The notes beneath the pieces were generated by a model. It was not told the DNA's origin and did no database searches. It worked only from the letters and a program-made list of their open reading frames with translations. The position numbers and the translations under genes were made by a program. A DNA stretch of 64,000 nucleotides from Accumulibacter sp036625275 (GTDB taxonomy: Bacteria; Pseudomonadota; Gammaproteobacteria; Burkholderiales; Rhodocyclaceae), in assembly GCF_036625275.1 (NCBI RefSeq), contig NZ_JAZKUD010000008.1, positions 33,339 through 97,338 on the forward strand, in the 5' to 3' direction. Shown here piece after piece: positions 28,590-36,227 of this stretch (its first letter is position 1; the number at the start of each line of letters is the position of its first letter).

Positions 28590-30215
28590 TCAGTCGGTCG
28601 GGCAGAGCATCGGCAGGAACGGCGGCGGCGTCGAGACGCAGCCGGAGGTGCCGGGGTTCTGGTGCCGACTGTTGCGGCCACTATTGGCGAAAGCCACGTA
28701 GGGGAAGGTCTCCTGGTAGGCGACATCGTTGCCGTTGACGCCATCGCCGATGCGGTTGTTGGGGAAGACGTTGAATGCCGGGTTGAGCACCCCGGCCACC
28801 ACACGCGCTGCGATGTCGGTGGCGTCGTCCGAGAGTCGGCGGCCGTTGGGAAAGCCGCCGAAATCGCCGTCCAGGACACCGAGACGCTTGCGGATGGCCT
28901 TGGCCGTTGCCGGAATGCCGGTGTTGAGCCGCAGCAGGTCGGCGACGGGTCCGGCCTGTGCGGCCGTGCAGCCGGGGCAGATCGGTGCGCCATAGGTCAC
29001 CAGCGGCAGCAGGTCGAGGCGCGGCGGGGTCGGAATGGCCACTGCGCCGCCGTAGGCCGCGTTGAGCACGCGGGCAAGCAGCGGGTCGAGCAGGTAGCCT
29101 GCAAACTGGCTGTCGTTCTTGGGCTCGGACATGCTGAACTTGTCCTTGTCGCCGGTGCCGATCAGGAGTTCGTTGATCAGCGGATTCCCCATGCGCTGGA
29201 TCTGAACGAAATTGCTCGACAGCGAAGGCTTGCCGCCGGCAGTCGTCGGCTGCGCCTTGATGCGCGGCCGCGAGGTGGTGCCGTAGGTGCCGATCACCGC
29301 TTTGGCGTCCGTTGCCGGATGGACCTGGCCGTCACTGGTGAGCAGCGTGGTCGGCAGTTCGACGACGATGCTGTTGACGTTGTAGCCGGCGACTGCATCG
29401 GGGGCAAAGTTGACATCGTCGGCCGCATCCTGGTCGTTGCTCAACACCGCCGGAATCCCTGTGGCAAAAGCGCCGGCGCGAAAGTTGAGGGTATCGAAAG
29501 CGGCGCCGAGGTCGATGTAGAAGGGGTCGTCGACGGTACCGGCAAAGACCCGGATGCCGCCGCCGAGATCGTAAATGCCCTGTGCGGCAAGGCTCGGATA
29601 ATCGGGCATGGTGCGCGGTCCGACGTTGGCGGGAACGGCGTAGAGCTTTCGATTGCCACTGCTGAAAACGGTTTGCCAGACGCTACCGACCTTTTTCTGG
29701 ATGGTCACGGTATAGGTCTGACGCAGGCTCAGGCCGGCCGATCCCGGTCCGTCGAGGGCGGTAATCGCGGGCGGCACGATCGGCGTGCCGGGCGGAACCG
29801 GCGCCGGTGAATTGGCCGGGGCCGAAACGCCGCCACCGGCACCGACGAAACTGGTGAACACGCCGGGTGCGCGGATTTCGCTCTGGAAGCGGAAAACGAT
29901 CTTGACGTCTTCATCGCCATCGAAATTGTTATCGACCTTCATCTCGTATACGACCTCGGGATCGAAGGGGTGGTAGTTCGGTCCATTGGCCGGTTCCAGC
30001 AACGGGTCGGTGTTGAGAATCATGGTCACCTTGTTGGGATTGTCGTAGCTGACGAAGGCGTACCAATCGGTGATGTCCGCCTTATGGTCCAGTGCGGTCA
30101 ACGGCGCCTCGCGGTGGCTGGCGGCAAACACCCCCGAGACCGGCAGGGCAAGGCACGCGGCTGCACACAGCAGGGTCAGCAGGGAACGGCGGTTTGAGGT
30201 GGCAGAGGTCTTCAT
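28590..30215 (-). CDS. DUF4331 family exported protein
   Basis: The 541-residue protein has a signal peptide ('LLTLLCAAACLALPVSGVFA') directly followed by 'ASHREAPLTALDHKADITDW', the start motif of DUF4331. Other family landmarks are 'NPNKVTMILNTDPLLEPANG' and 'FDPEVVYEMKVDNNFDGDED'. The function is unknown. The second ATG at 30215 is preferred because GGGAG lies seven bases upstream. The preceding PEP-CTERM gene ends two bases before it, so translation is probably coupled. DUF4331, TPR and HupE genes in a row suggest a shared envelope process. Confidence 0.85.
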   Translation of the reverse strand: MKTSATSNRRSLLTLLCAAACLALPVSGVFAASHREAPLTALDHKADITDWYAFVSYDNPNKVTMILNTDPLLEPANGPNYHPFDPEVVYEMKVDNNFDGDEDVKIVFRFQSEIRAPGVFTSFVGAGGGVSAPANSPAPVPPGTPIVPPAITALDGPGSAGLSLRQTYTVTIQKKVGSVWQTVFSSGNRKLYAVPANVGPRTMPDYPSLAAQGIYDLGGGIRVFAGTVDDPFYIDLGAAFDTLNFRAGAFATGIPAVLSNDQDAADDVNFAPDAVAGYNVNSIVVELPTTLLTSDGQVHPATDAKAVIGTYGTTSRPRIKAQPTTAGGKPSLSSNFVQIQRMGNPLINELLIGTGDKDKFSMSEPKNDSQFAGYLLDPLLARVLNAAYGGAVAIPTPPRLDLLPLVTYGAPICPGCTAAQAGPVADLLRLNTGIPATAKAIRKRLGVLDGDFGGFPNGRRLSDDATDIAARVVAGVLNPAFNVFPNNRIGDGVNGNDVAYQETFPYVAFANSGRNSRHQNPGTSGCVSTPPPFLPMLCPTD

Positions 30216-30217
30216 GT

Positions 30218-30985
30218 TCATTCTCCCGGAGGGGTGTGCGTCGAGGTCGAGAGGCGGGCTTGCGCGGCAGCCTCGGTACGATGGGATACGCAGGAATGGC
30301 GGCGGCGGATGCGTTGTCCGCCGATCAGCGCCAGCCCAAGCGAGAACAGCGCGCCCGCGCCGGGTTCGGGAACGGCGATCGGGAGCGCCGGGCTGGACAC
30401 GGTCGCGAACCGGACTTGCGCGCCTGGGGCGTGATCGACGATCAGCAGCGCGTCCTGGACGGGTACCGGGTCGCCTGAAAAGTCGAGATTGGTATCGAGC
30501 AGTGTCAGATTGCTCCCCGCGTCGAGCAACAGCAGCGACAGGCGATCAGGCGCGCCGTTGCCCGAGAAGCGGGTGGTGAAGCTCAGGTCGAAGGAAACCG
30601 TCGTCCCCAGGGTGAGGTCCTGCAGAAACTGGCCGAGGCCGAGCGCATCGGAGATCGTGAAGGGTGGGCCACCGGTGCACCCGACGCTGCAATCGGTTCC
30701 GCCGAGCGTCCCGTCGGTGACGATTGAACTGATGGTGACGGTGTTGTTGCCGAGGTCGCCATCGCCATCGAGCAGCGCGAAATCCAGGCGCGCAGAGGTG
30801 CCGCCAAGCAATGTGGTATCCAGATTGACCAGCACGGCATGCGCGTTGTGGTGGATGCCACCGAGAATGAAAGCACTGGCCAGCGCTGCCAGAGTGGCCG
30901 CGAAGCGGGTGCGTGGTCGACGCTTTACCACCGCCTGGCGTTCGCCGGCGGCAGTCCGACTGTGATTCGGGTTGGGATGAATCAT
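30218..30985 (-). CDS. PEP-CTERM-anchored exported protein
   Basis: The 255-residue protein has an N-terminal signal ('ATLAALASAFILGGIHHNAHA'), a beta-rich Asp/Thr/Leu-rich body and a PEP-CTERM sorting signal near residue 210: 'VPEPG', a hydrophobic helix 'ALFSLGLALIGG' and the basic cluster 'QRIRRRH'. This signal directs processing by an exosortase. About 26 residues follow the basic cluster, which is unusual because the family normally ends there. A frameshift or loss of the original stop could explain it. AGGAGG precedes the start. It heads the row with DUF4331, TPR and HupE genes. Confidence 0.82.
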   Translation of the reverse strand: MIHPNPNHSRTAAGERQAVVKRRPRTRFAATLAALASAFILGGIHHNAHAVLVNLDTTLLGGTSARLDFALLDGDGDLGNNTVTISSIVTDGTLGGTDCSVGCTGGPPFTISDALGLGQFLQDLTLGTTVSFDLSFTTRFSGNGAPDRLSLLLLDAGSNLTLLDTNLDFSGDPVPVQDALLIVDHAPGAQVRFATVSSPALPIAVPEPGAGALFSLGLALIGGQRIRRRHSCVSHRTEAAAQARLSTSTHTPPGE

Positions 30986-31173
30986 GGCTTGAACCTCCTG
31001 ACTGGATCTAGGGAACCCGGATGAACCGATCAGGCCTTGCTCCGACCCTACGATCGATGGCCTGCTTCGTCCTCCGTCATCTGGCCTGACCTGATAGCGA
31101 GCGTCTACGACGCGGCAACCCCCCAGGTACTACCCGATACGCAGGAAACCCGGCAGCGGATGCATGCCAGGCT

Positions 31174-31292
31174 AACGGTCATGACTTTTTCAGGCACCCC
31201 CGATCATGGAAGTCATGACCGTTCCCCTCTCCCTCAACCCCTCTCCCGCGAGGGGAGAGGGGAGATTCGTGAGTCGCTGACGCGACTTGCAC
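31174..31292. repeat. modular palindromic repeat, family A copy 4
   Basis: This 119-bp short-form copy has AACGGTCATGACTTTTT / GGAAGTCATGACCGTT, a CCCCTCTCCC / GGGGAGAGGGG hairpin and the end palindrome GTGAGTCGC / GCGACTTGCAC. It fills the gap between the PEP-CTERM start and the patatin-like gene stop. The rest of 30986-31344 holds only the PEP-CTERM upstream region, with no gene seen. Confidence 0.8.
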
Positions 31293-31344
31293 ATTAAAAT
31301 CGGGGGCGATCGCGGTGAGCAGCGGCGGCCGCGCTGCTGGCTGC

Positions 31345-32547
31345 TCAGGGGCCGGTGATCAGTTCGATCAGTTCGGCGGCGCGGGTCGTGGCATCGCTCT
31401 TGCCCAGCGCCATCAGCGACTGCACGAAGCCCTGCTCGAACAGCAAATAACTCGCCAGGGCGCCGCCGCCGCCCCTGAGCATTCCGAGGGCGCCGAGGGC
31501 ATCACGGATCGTCGTCGGCAGTTCATCCGTGTATTGCAGCGCCAGCGCGTCGAGCGACTGCGTCGGCGCCATCGCCAGCACTTCGATGGCCTTGTAGCGC
31601 ATCGCCGAAACCGCCTCGTGAGGCAGTTCGTTGATCGTTCTGGCCACCCGTCGGGTCTGCTCGACGTCGGCCTGCAGCGTATCGTGAAAGACGCTGGCCA
31701 TCACATGCCCGGCCATGCTGCCCAGGCTCGGGCCGCGTCCAGGCGTTCCCGGCGCAGTCGTCAGCCATGGGCGTTCAGGCTGCCCGACGCCGATCACCAG
31801 AATCTTCTGTGCACCGAGGTGCATCGCCGGCGACAGCGGCGTGATCTGCCGCATCGAGCCATCGCCAAAGTATTCTTCCTGACCCTCGACCGTCAATGCC
31901 GTGGCCGGAAAGATGAACGGAATCGCGCTCGAGGCCATCAGGTGCGCGATCGTCAAGAGCTGGAATTCGGAGCGGCGGCCGGGACTGGTCCACGGCTGAA
32001 ACGTCTCGCGGCTGGCCGTCTGACAGAAGGTCCAGTGGACCCCGCTGGTATAGCTCGACCCGGTCACCGCCAGGGCATCGATGGTTTTTGATCGCAGGGC
32101 GCTTTCGATGTTGCCGAGCGGGATGCCCTGCCGCAGCATTTCCGCCAGTGGCGTGTTGTCCAGCAGCGCCCCCTTGGCCTGGACGTGCTGTGACAATCTC
32201 AGGGCCAGAGCAACACGGCTGAAGCGCAGCCAGCGCGAGGTGTTCAGGCGGTAGACGTCGGTCGACCGCAGCCGACCCCAGAACATCGCCAGTTCTTCGA
32301 AGGCCTGCAAGCCTTGGCGCGCGCGCGCGGCCAGAAAAGCGGCATTGATCGCACCGGCCGAGGTGCCGACCAGAATCTGGAATGGAAACGACCGTACGCT
32401 ACCGGCATGCGACTGCAGCCTGTCCGCCAATGCGCGCAGGACGCCGACCTGATAGGCCGTACGCGCGCCACCGCCCATCAGCACCAGGGCCAAGGGCGGC
32501 CGTTCGTGTTGACGCATGCCGGCATGGATGATGGTCGCAAGGCTCAT
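31345..32547 (-). CDS. patatin-like phospholipase
   Basis: The 400-residue protein is a patatin-fold acyl hydrolase. The oxyanion glycine box is 'LVLMGGGARTAYQVGVLRAL', the nucleophile elbow is 'GTSAGAINAAFLA', and the dyad aspartate is in 'YFGDGSMRQITPL' (DGS rather than DGA/DGG). It probably removes acyl chains from membrane lipids. ATG 32547 has GGAG nine bases upstream and is preferred over the frame opening at 32562. A MITE-like element is inserted 31 bp upstream of this start and may have displaced its promoter. Confidence 0.85.
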   Translation of the reverse strand: MSLATIIHAGMRQHERPPLALVLMGGGARTAYQVGVLRALADRLQSHAGSVRSFPFQILVGTSAGAINAAFLAARARQGLQAFEELAMFWGRLRSTDVYRLNTSRWLRFSRVALALRLSQHVQAKGALLDNTPLAEMLRQGIPLGNIESALRSKTIDALAVTGSSYTSGVHWTFCQTASRETFQPWTSPGRRSEFQLLTIAHLMASSAIPFIFPATALTVEGQEEYFGDGSMRQITPLSPAMHLGAQKILVIGVGQPERPWLTTAPGTPGRGPSLGSMAGHVMASVFHDTLQADVEQTRRVARTINELPHEAVSAMRYKAIEVLAMAPTQSLDALALQYTDELPTTIRDALGALGMLRGGGGALASYLLFEQGFVQSLMALGKSDATTRAAELIELITGP

Positions 32548-32578
32548 GGTTGTGCTCCGCAAGGGATCGGTGATCCGG

Positions 32579-32920
32579 GGGTGCGATTGAAAGTGTTGGT
32601 CGAGGTCTCTTGTTCAATGGAGATGCGTTGACATCGGTACTCACCCCTCCCCCCTCGCGGGGGAGGGGTTGGGGGAGAGGGGGCATCGTTGCACACGAAT
32701 TCGTCGAATCCTTGCGACAGCACATCGCCAAAGCCGTCAGTCTGCTCTGCTGACATCTGCGAGGGCATGGACGCCCCCTCTCCCCCAACCCCTTCCACGG
32801 CCCGCGCTGCATCGCGGGCTGGCTGCGGCGGCGCGGAGCAGTGCTCCGCGAAACCCCGCCTTCGCCCCCTCGCGGGGGGAGGGAAGCCATCGGCACCTCC
32901 CAACACTTTCATTCACACCC
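32579..32920. mobile_element. MITE-like element, left copy, with 9-bp target duplication
   Basis: The 342-bp element has imperfect terminal inverted repeats (GGGTGCGATTGAAAGTG at one end, GGGTGTGAATGAAAGTG at the other). It is flanked by the exact 9-bp direct repeat GTGATCCGG at 32570-32578 and 32921-32929. It encodes no transposase. Inside are C-run/G-run hairpins, the palindrome CGCGGAGCAGTGCTCCGCG and the segment AAGCCGTCAGTCTGCTCTGC. A nearly identical copy in the opposite orientation lies at 40143-40485. It sits between the patatin-like gene and the integrase gene. Confidence 0.85.
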
Positions 32921-32973
32921 GTGATCCGGGAAGATCCTGAATGTCGATGTCCAGGCCAGGAACCCCTTCAGGA

Positions 32974-34104
32974 CTACCCAAGCGCGTCGAGCGGGCTGCG
33001 AACGCCTCGCCCACCCCGCTTGAGCACATGCGTGTAGATCATCGTCGTCGCGACATCCGCATGGCCCAGCAGTTCCTGTACCGTGCGAATATCGTATCCA
33101 CTTTCCAGCAGGTGCGTGGCAAAGGAATGGCGAAGCGTGTGCGGAGTCGCCGGCTTGGCGATCCCCGCTGCCGTCACCGCCTTCTTCATCGCCCGCTGCA
33201 GCAGCTTCTCGTCGAGATGATGCCGCCGCTCCACGCCGCTACGCGGATCGACCGAGTAACTGCCCGAGGCAAAAACATATTGCCACCCCCAGCTCGTATT
33301 CGCGCTCGTATTCGCCGAGGGGTCCTTGCGCTCCAGTGCATCCGGCAAATAAACGGCCGCTTTGCCCATCCGCAGATCGTCGTCGAAGACTTGCCTTCGC
33401 CGCCGCAGGTGAGCCCGCAGATCCGCCACTAACGAATCCGGCAGCATCGTGACACGATCTTTTGCCCCCTTGCCCTCACGAATCAGAATCTCGCCCTGCT
33501 CGAAATCCAGGTCCTTCACGCGCAGGCGAATCACTTCCATCAGGCGCATCCCTGTGCCGTAAAGCAGGCGGGCGAGCAAGCCATGAACCCCGTCCATCCG
33601 CTCCAGCACACGCTGCACCTCGAGACGTGTCAGCACCACCGGCAAGCGCTGCGATGGCCTGGCCCGCACCACGTCATCGAGCCACGGCAGCTCGACGCCC
33701 AATACCCTGCGGTAAAGAAACAACAGCGCCGACAGCGCCTGGTTTTGCGTTGCCGATGCCACCTGCCCGTCGACGGCAAGATGGGTCAGGAACGCCTCCA
33801 CCTCGGTCGCACCCATCTCACGGGGATGGCGCTTGTGAAAGAGAATGAATCTCTTGACCCAGTGGATATATTGTGCTTCAGTGCGTATGCTGTAATGGCG
33901 CAAGCGGATCTGATCACGCACCTGGTCGAGAAGCTCGGGTTGGGAGGGGGAGTTTCCGGTTTCGGCAGGCGTATTCTCCGAACCGGAAGGGGTGTCTACC
34001 GGCGGTCCTGGGGTGTTTTCCGAAGGGTTTTCTGGTGTATTCACGGGCAGAAATTCGTTATGAATCTGTGCGTTGTTCTCACGAACCCGTAGTATACGCC
34101 TCAA
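32974..34104 (-). CDS. intI: integron integrase (IntI-type tyrosine recombinase)
   Basis: The 376-residue recombinase inserts and excises gene cassettes at attI/attC. The N-terminal SAM-like domain reads 'LRHYSIRTEAQYIHWVKRFI'. The catalytic set is present: R in 'GTGMRLMEVIRLR', H-x-x-R in 'HTLRHSFATHLLE', H in 'LLGHADV' and Y in 'TTMIYTHV'. The IntI-specific insert is at 'SWGWQYVFASGSYSVDPRSG', which separates it from XerC/D. The gene is divergent from the cassettes, as in other integrons. The first 45 residues form an extra Pro/Thr/Asn-rich tail with 'NTP' repeats. The start shown is TTG and no ribosome site is clear; GTG 20 codons later is an alternative. Confidence 0.92.
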   Translation of the reverse strand: MRRILRVRENNAQIHNEFLPVNTPENPSENTPGPPVDTPSGSENTPAETGNSPSQPELLDQVRDQIRLRHYSIRTEAQYIHWVKRFILFHKRHPREMGATEVEAFLTHLAVDGQVASATQNQALSALLFLYRRVLGVELPWLDDVVRARPSQRLPVVLTRLEVQRVLERMDGVHGLLARLLYGTGMRLMEVIRLRVKDLDFEQGEILIREGKGAKDRVTMLPDSLVADLRAHLRRRRQVFDDDLRMGKAAVYLPDALERKDPSANTSANTSWGWQYVFASGSYSVDPRSGVERRHHLDEKLLQRAMKKAVTAAGIAKPATPHTLRHSFATHLLESGYDIRTVQELLGHADVATTMIYTHVLKRGGRGVRSPLDALG

Positions 34105-34374
34105 TGTGTTCCGGTATACACCTTGATGAGTCTGGAACTACCCCCTGGGAACCATCGCGAAAAAGTAGATTGCACCGGCGTTGGTGCATAATTCGCCATA
34201 AAAAATTAACATAAAAACAGCATGTTAGAAAAGGCAACTTTCGGAAAATATGCCAAAAACGTCAAATTTTGTCATAAATTGACGTCTGCATCGATTTAAG
34301 CTATTGATTTTTAAAGAGAGTATTTATGCACCAACGCCGATTGCACCGGAATCGGTGTTCACTATACGTTAGGA
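34105..34374. other. attI-like region between integrase and first cassette
   Basis: The recombination core GTTAGGA at 34368-34374 marks the likely boundary with the first cassette. Upstream lies an AT-rich block (34192-34320) bracketed by an inverted repeat: TGCACCGGCGTTGGTGCATA at 34171-34190 and its near-complement at 34324-34345. GATTGCACCGG also recurs as a direct repeat at about 34169 and 34340. The integrase and cassette promoters should lie here, but I could not place them with confidence. Confidence 0.65.
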
Positions 34375-34383
34375 ACACGATGA

Positions 34384-35364
34384 ATGCCTCTTAGCACAGA
34401 TCTCGCCGCCAAATCGATACAAGCGGCCGTTGCCGCAATCGAAATCTATAACAAGCCGAACTTTTCATACAGAGAAGAGGCGTTTGCATTGCTAATGGCA
34501 AACGCATGGGAACTTCTACTGAAGGCAAAGTGGGTGTTCGACAGAGGTGAAGCAATTGAAACCTTATATGAGTTAACTGATGATGGCAACGGAAATAAAT
34601 CCCCGAAGACGAATCGCAGCGGAAATCCCCTGTCGCATGGAGCAAATTATCTGGTTGCGAAGCTATTAGAAGATAAAACATCTGGCCTTGAGAGGGCGTG
34701 TCACGACAACTTCTTTGCACTTGTAGAGATTCGAGACAATGCCGCTCACTTCATAAATAAAGATCTTTACATTGGCCGAAGAGTGCTAGAAATCGGGACT
34801 GCCTCGCTCCGAAACTATCTGTACTTGGCAACTGAATGGTTTCAGCTAGACTTGTCTGAGTACAATTTCTTTCTAATGCCTATTTCTTTCTATCACGGTT
34901 TCGAAGCCGCCGAGCCTGCATCACGAGCGCACTATCCTGAACAGCTACAGCGGCTGCTCTGTTACTTCGACTCCCTTGAGGAACAATCGGTCGAAGCTGA
35001 AGCGAAGCAGCACGTCGCACTTCGCCTCGAAACGAAACTAGTTCGCGGCAAGGATGCATGCTCGGTGCCTTTCCGCTGGACAGACGACCCAACTGCGCCA
35101 GCAATCACCGTTCGCGAGGAGGACGTGCTAAAGAACTATCCGATGACGTATCGCAATCTCGCGGATGTCATGAGGCGACGCTACATGGACTTTCTAGAAA
35201 ACAAGACTTTTCACAAGCTGCGAAAAGCGTTGGAAAAAGAAAGCAAATACGCCATCGTTCGACTTCTGCACCCGAACAATCCAAATAGTTCAAAGCAGCG
35301 GTTCTATAATGCCAATATTCTTCAAGAATTCGATAAGCACTATTCGCGGCGAACAAAGTCCTAA
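34384..35364 (+). CDS. cassette 1: DUF3644 protein with HEPN-type RNase motif
   Basis: The 326-residue protein matches DUF3644. Its first 160 residues are helical, and residues 117-122 read RDNAAH, the R-x4-H motif of HEPN ribonucleases. HEPN proteins are frequent in toxin-antitoxin and anti-phage systems, so an RNA-targeting defence role is the best guess. The second half is less familiar. Base composition is clearly lower in GC than the flanking chromosome. The ATG lies ten bases after the attI core, as expected for a first cassette, and the stop codon is inside the attC site. No partner gene is in the same cassette. Confidence 0.75.
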   Translation: MPLSTDLAAKSIQAAVAAIEIYNKPNFSYREEAFALLMANAWELLLKAKWVFDRGEAIETLYELTDDGNGNKSPKTNRSGNPLSHGANYLVAKLLEDKTSGLERACHDNFFALVEIRDNAAHFINKDLYIGRRVLEIGTASLRNYLYLATEWFQLDLSEYNFFLMPISFYHGFEAAEPASRAHYPEQLQRLLCYFDSLEEQSVEAEAKQHVALRLETKLVRGKDACSVPFRWTDDPTAPAITVREEDVLKNYPMTYRNLADVMRRRYMDFLENKTFHKLRKALEKESKYAIVRLLHPNNPNSSKQRFYNANILQEFDKHYSRRTKS

Positions 35365-35410
35365 CCCTGCGCTCAAGCAGACCGCCGAAAAGCGGCGTTT
35401 CGCGTTAGCA
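35359..35410. other. attC site 1 (52 bp)
   Basis: The site runs from TCCTAAC (R'') to GTTAGCA (R'). The internal arms include CTGCGCTCAAGC and ACCGCC / GGCG, and the whole folds as an imperfect hairpin. It follows the DUF3644 gene and contains its stop codon. Confidence 0.7.
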
Positions 35411-35563
35411 AAGCTTAGGGTCAAGAGCAAAGCTTAGCAAAGCTTAGGGTCAAGTCTTGTTAGCAAAGCTTAGGGTCAAGTCTTGCAATCAAGCAAAGCT
35501 TAGGGTCAAGTCTCAAAGCTTAGGGTCACCCCAAAGCTTAGGGTCAAGTCTTGCAATCATGCA
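35408..35563. repeat. short tandem repeat block (CAAAGCTTAGGGTCA unit)
   Basis: The unit CAAAGCTTAGGGTCA occurs six times in full (about 35409, 35438, 35464, 35494, 35514, 35532) and once truncated (35428). Most copies extend with AGTCTTG, and two extend with AGTCTTGCAATCA. The block lies between attC sites 1 and 2, so it behaves as a gene-less cassette or as an expansion at the attC junction. No gene is seen in 35365-35693. Confidence 0.85.
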
Positions 35564-35571
35564 TCATCCAT

Positions 35572-35640
35572 GCCCAACCCTGCGCTCTAGGCGACTGGCC
35601 GCATAAAGCCGCGGCCGTCGCCTGAGCTTTCACGTTGGGC
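35572..35640. other. attC site 2 (69 bp)
   Basis: GCCCAAC at 35572-35578 and GTTGGGC at 35634-35640 are perfect complements. Between them CCTGCGCTCTAGGCGAC and GTCGCCTGAGC pair imperfectly, giving a classic attC stem with a GGCCGC / GCGGCC tip. It precedes the restriction-modification genes. Confidence 0.85.
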
Positions 35641-35693
35641 CGCTAACTTTGCCCGTAGTGTTCTAACCCTGACCTCACCAAAAGAATGCTCAT

Positions 35694-36227
35694 ATGCCTC
35701 ATGCTTTAGAAATTAAATACGGTCTTACCGCCCAAGAGTTGCTTGACGCAATTGATAGGAGGTTTCGTCTAAAAGTCGCCTTGGAAGGCTCGGTCGCCGA
35801 GGTTCATTTTGAGCGAAAGCTTCGTATAGCGAGTAGAGAGGGTTGGTTGACCAGTTATGAAGGTCATGATGTTGATGGAATGCATGACTTTACTGTTGTA
35901 ACTGTTTCAGGTGTAACAATAAGGGTCGAAGTAAAAACTATCCGTAACGGCGCAAAGCCGCAAGTTGAGTTGCAAAAAACACGCGCAGCAAAGGGCGACC
36001 CAAGTAGCCGCTACTACGAACGAGATCATTTTGATGTGGCTGCGGTTTGTGTGGGCAGATTCACGGGAGACTGGAGTCAGTTTCGGTATGTTCTAGTGCG
36101 GGAACTGCCGTCTCACCGAAGTCATCCAAACAAACTTCAAGTCATGCACCTCATTCCAGATGGTGAGGACACACAACCTCGCTGGTTCTCTCGATTTCAG
36201 GATCTTATCGATGCATTTACCGCCTGA
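35694..36227 (+). CDS. cassette 2: putative type II restriction endonuclease
   Basis: The 177-residue protein has a PD-(D/E)xK-like core: D65 in 'GMHDFTVV' and E79-V-K81 in 'TIRVEVKTIR'. It is followed by 'QVELQKTRAAKGDPSSRYYE' and 'DHFDVAAVCVGRF', a layout seen in several type II restriction enzymes. The DNA methyltransferase gene starts inside its 3' end (17-bp overlap), which supports a restriction-modification pair. The recognition sequence is not readable. GC content is low compared with the chromosome. I am confident of the nuclease fold and less so of the exact class. Confidence 0.68.
   Translation: MPHALEIKYGLTAQELLDAIDRRFRLKVALEGSVAEVHFERKLRIASREGWLTSYEGHDVDGMHDFTVVTVSGVTIRVEVKTIRNGAKPQVELQKTRAAKGDPSSRYYERDHFDVAAVCVGRFTGDWSQFRYVLVRELPSHRSHPNKLQVMHLIPDGEDTQPRWFSRFQDLIDAFTA

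Noticed and set aside
35408..35563. The tandem repeat block as a CRISPR array
   Set aside because: Units are 15-22 bp with no regular spacers and no cas genes nearby.
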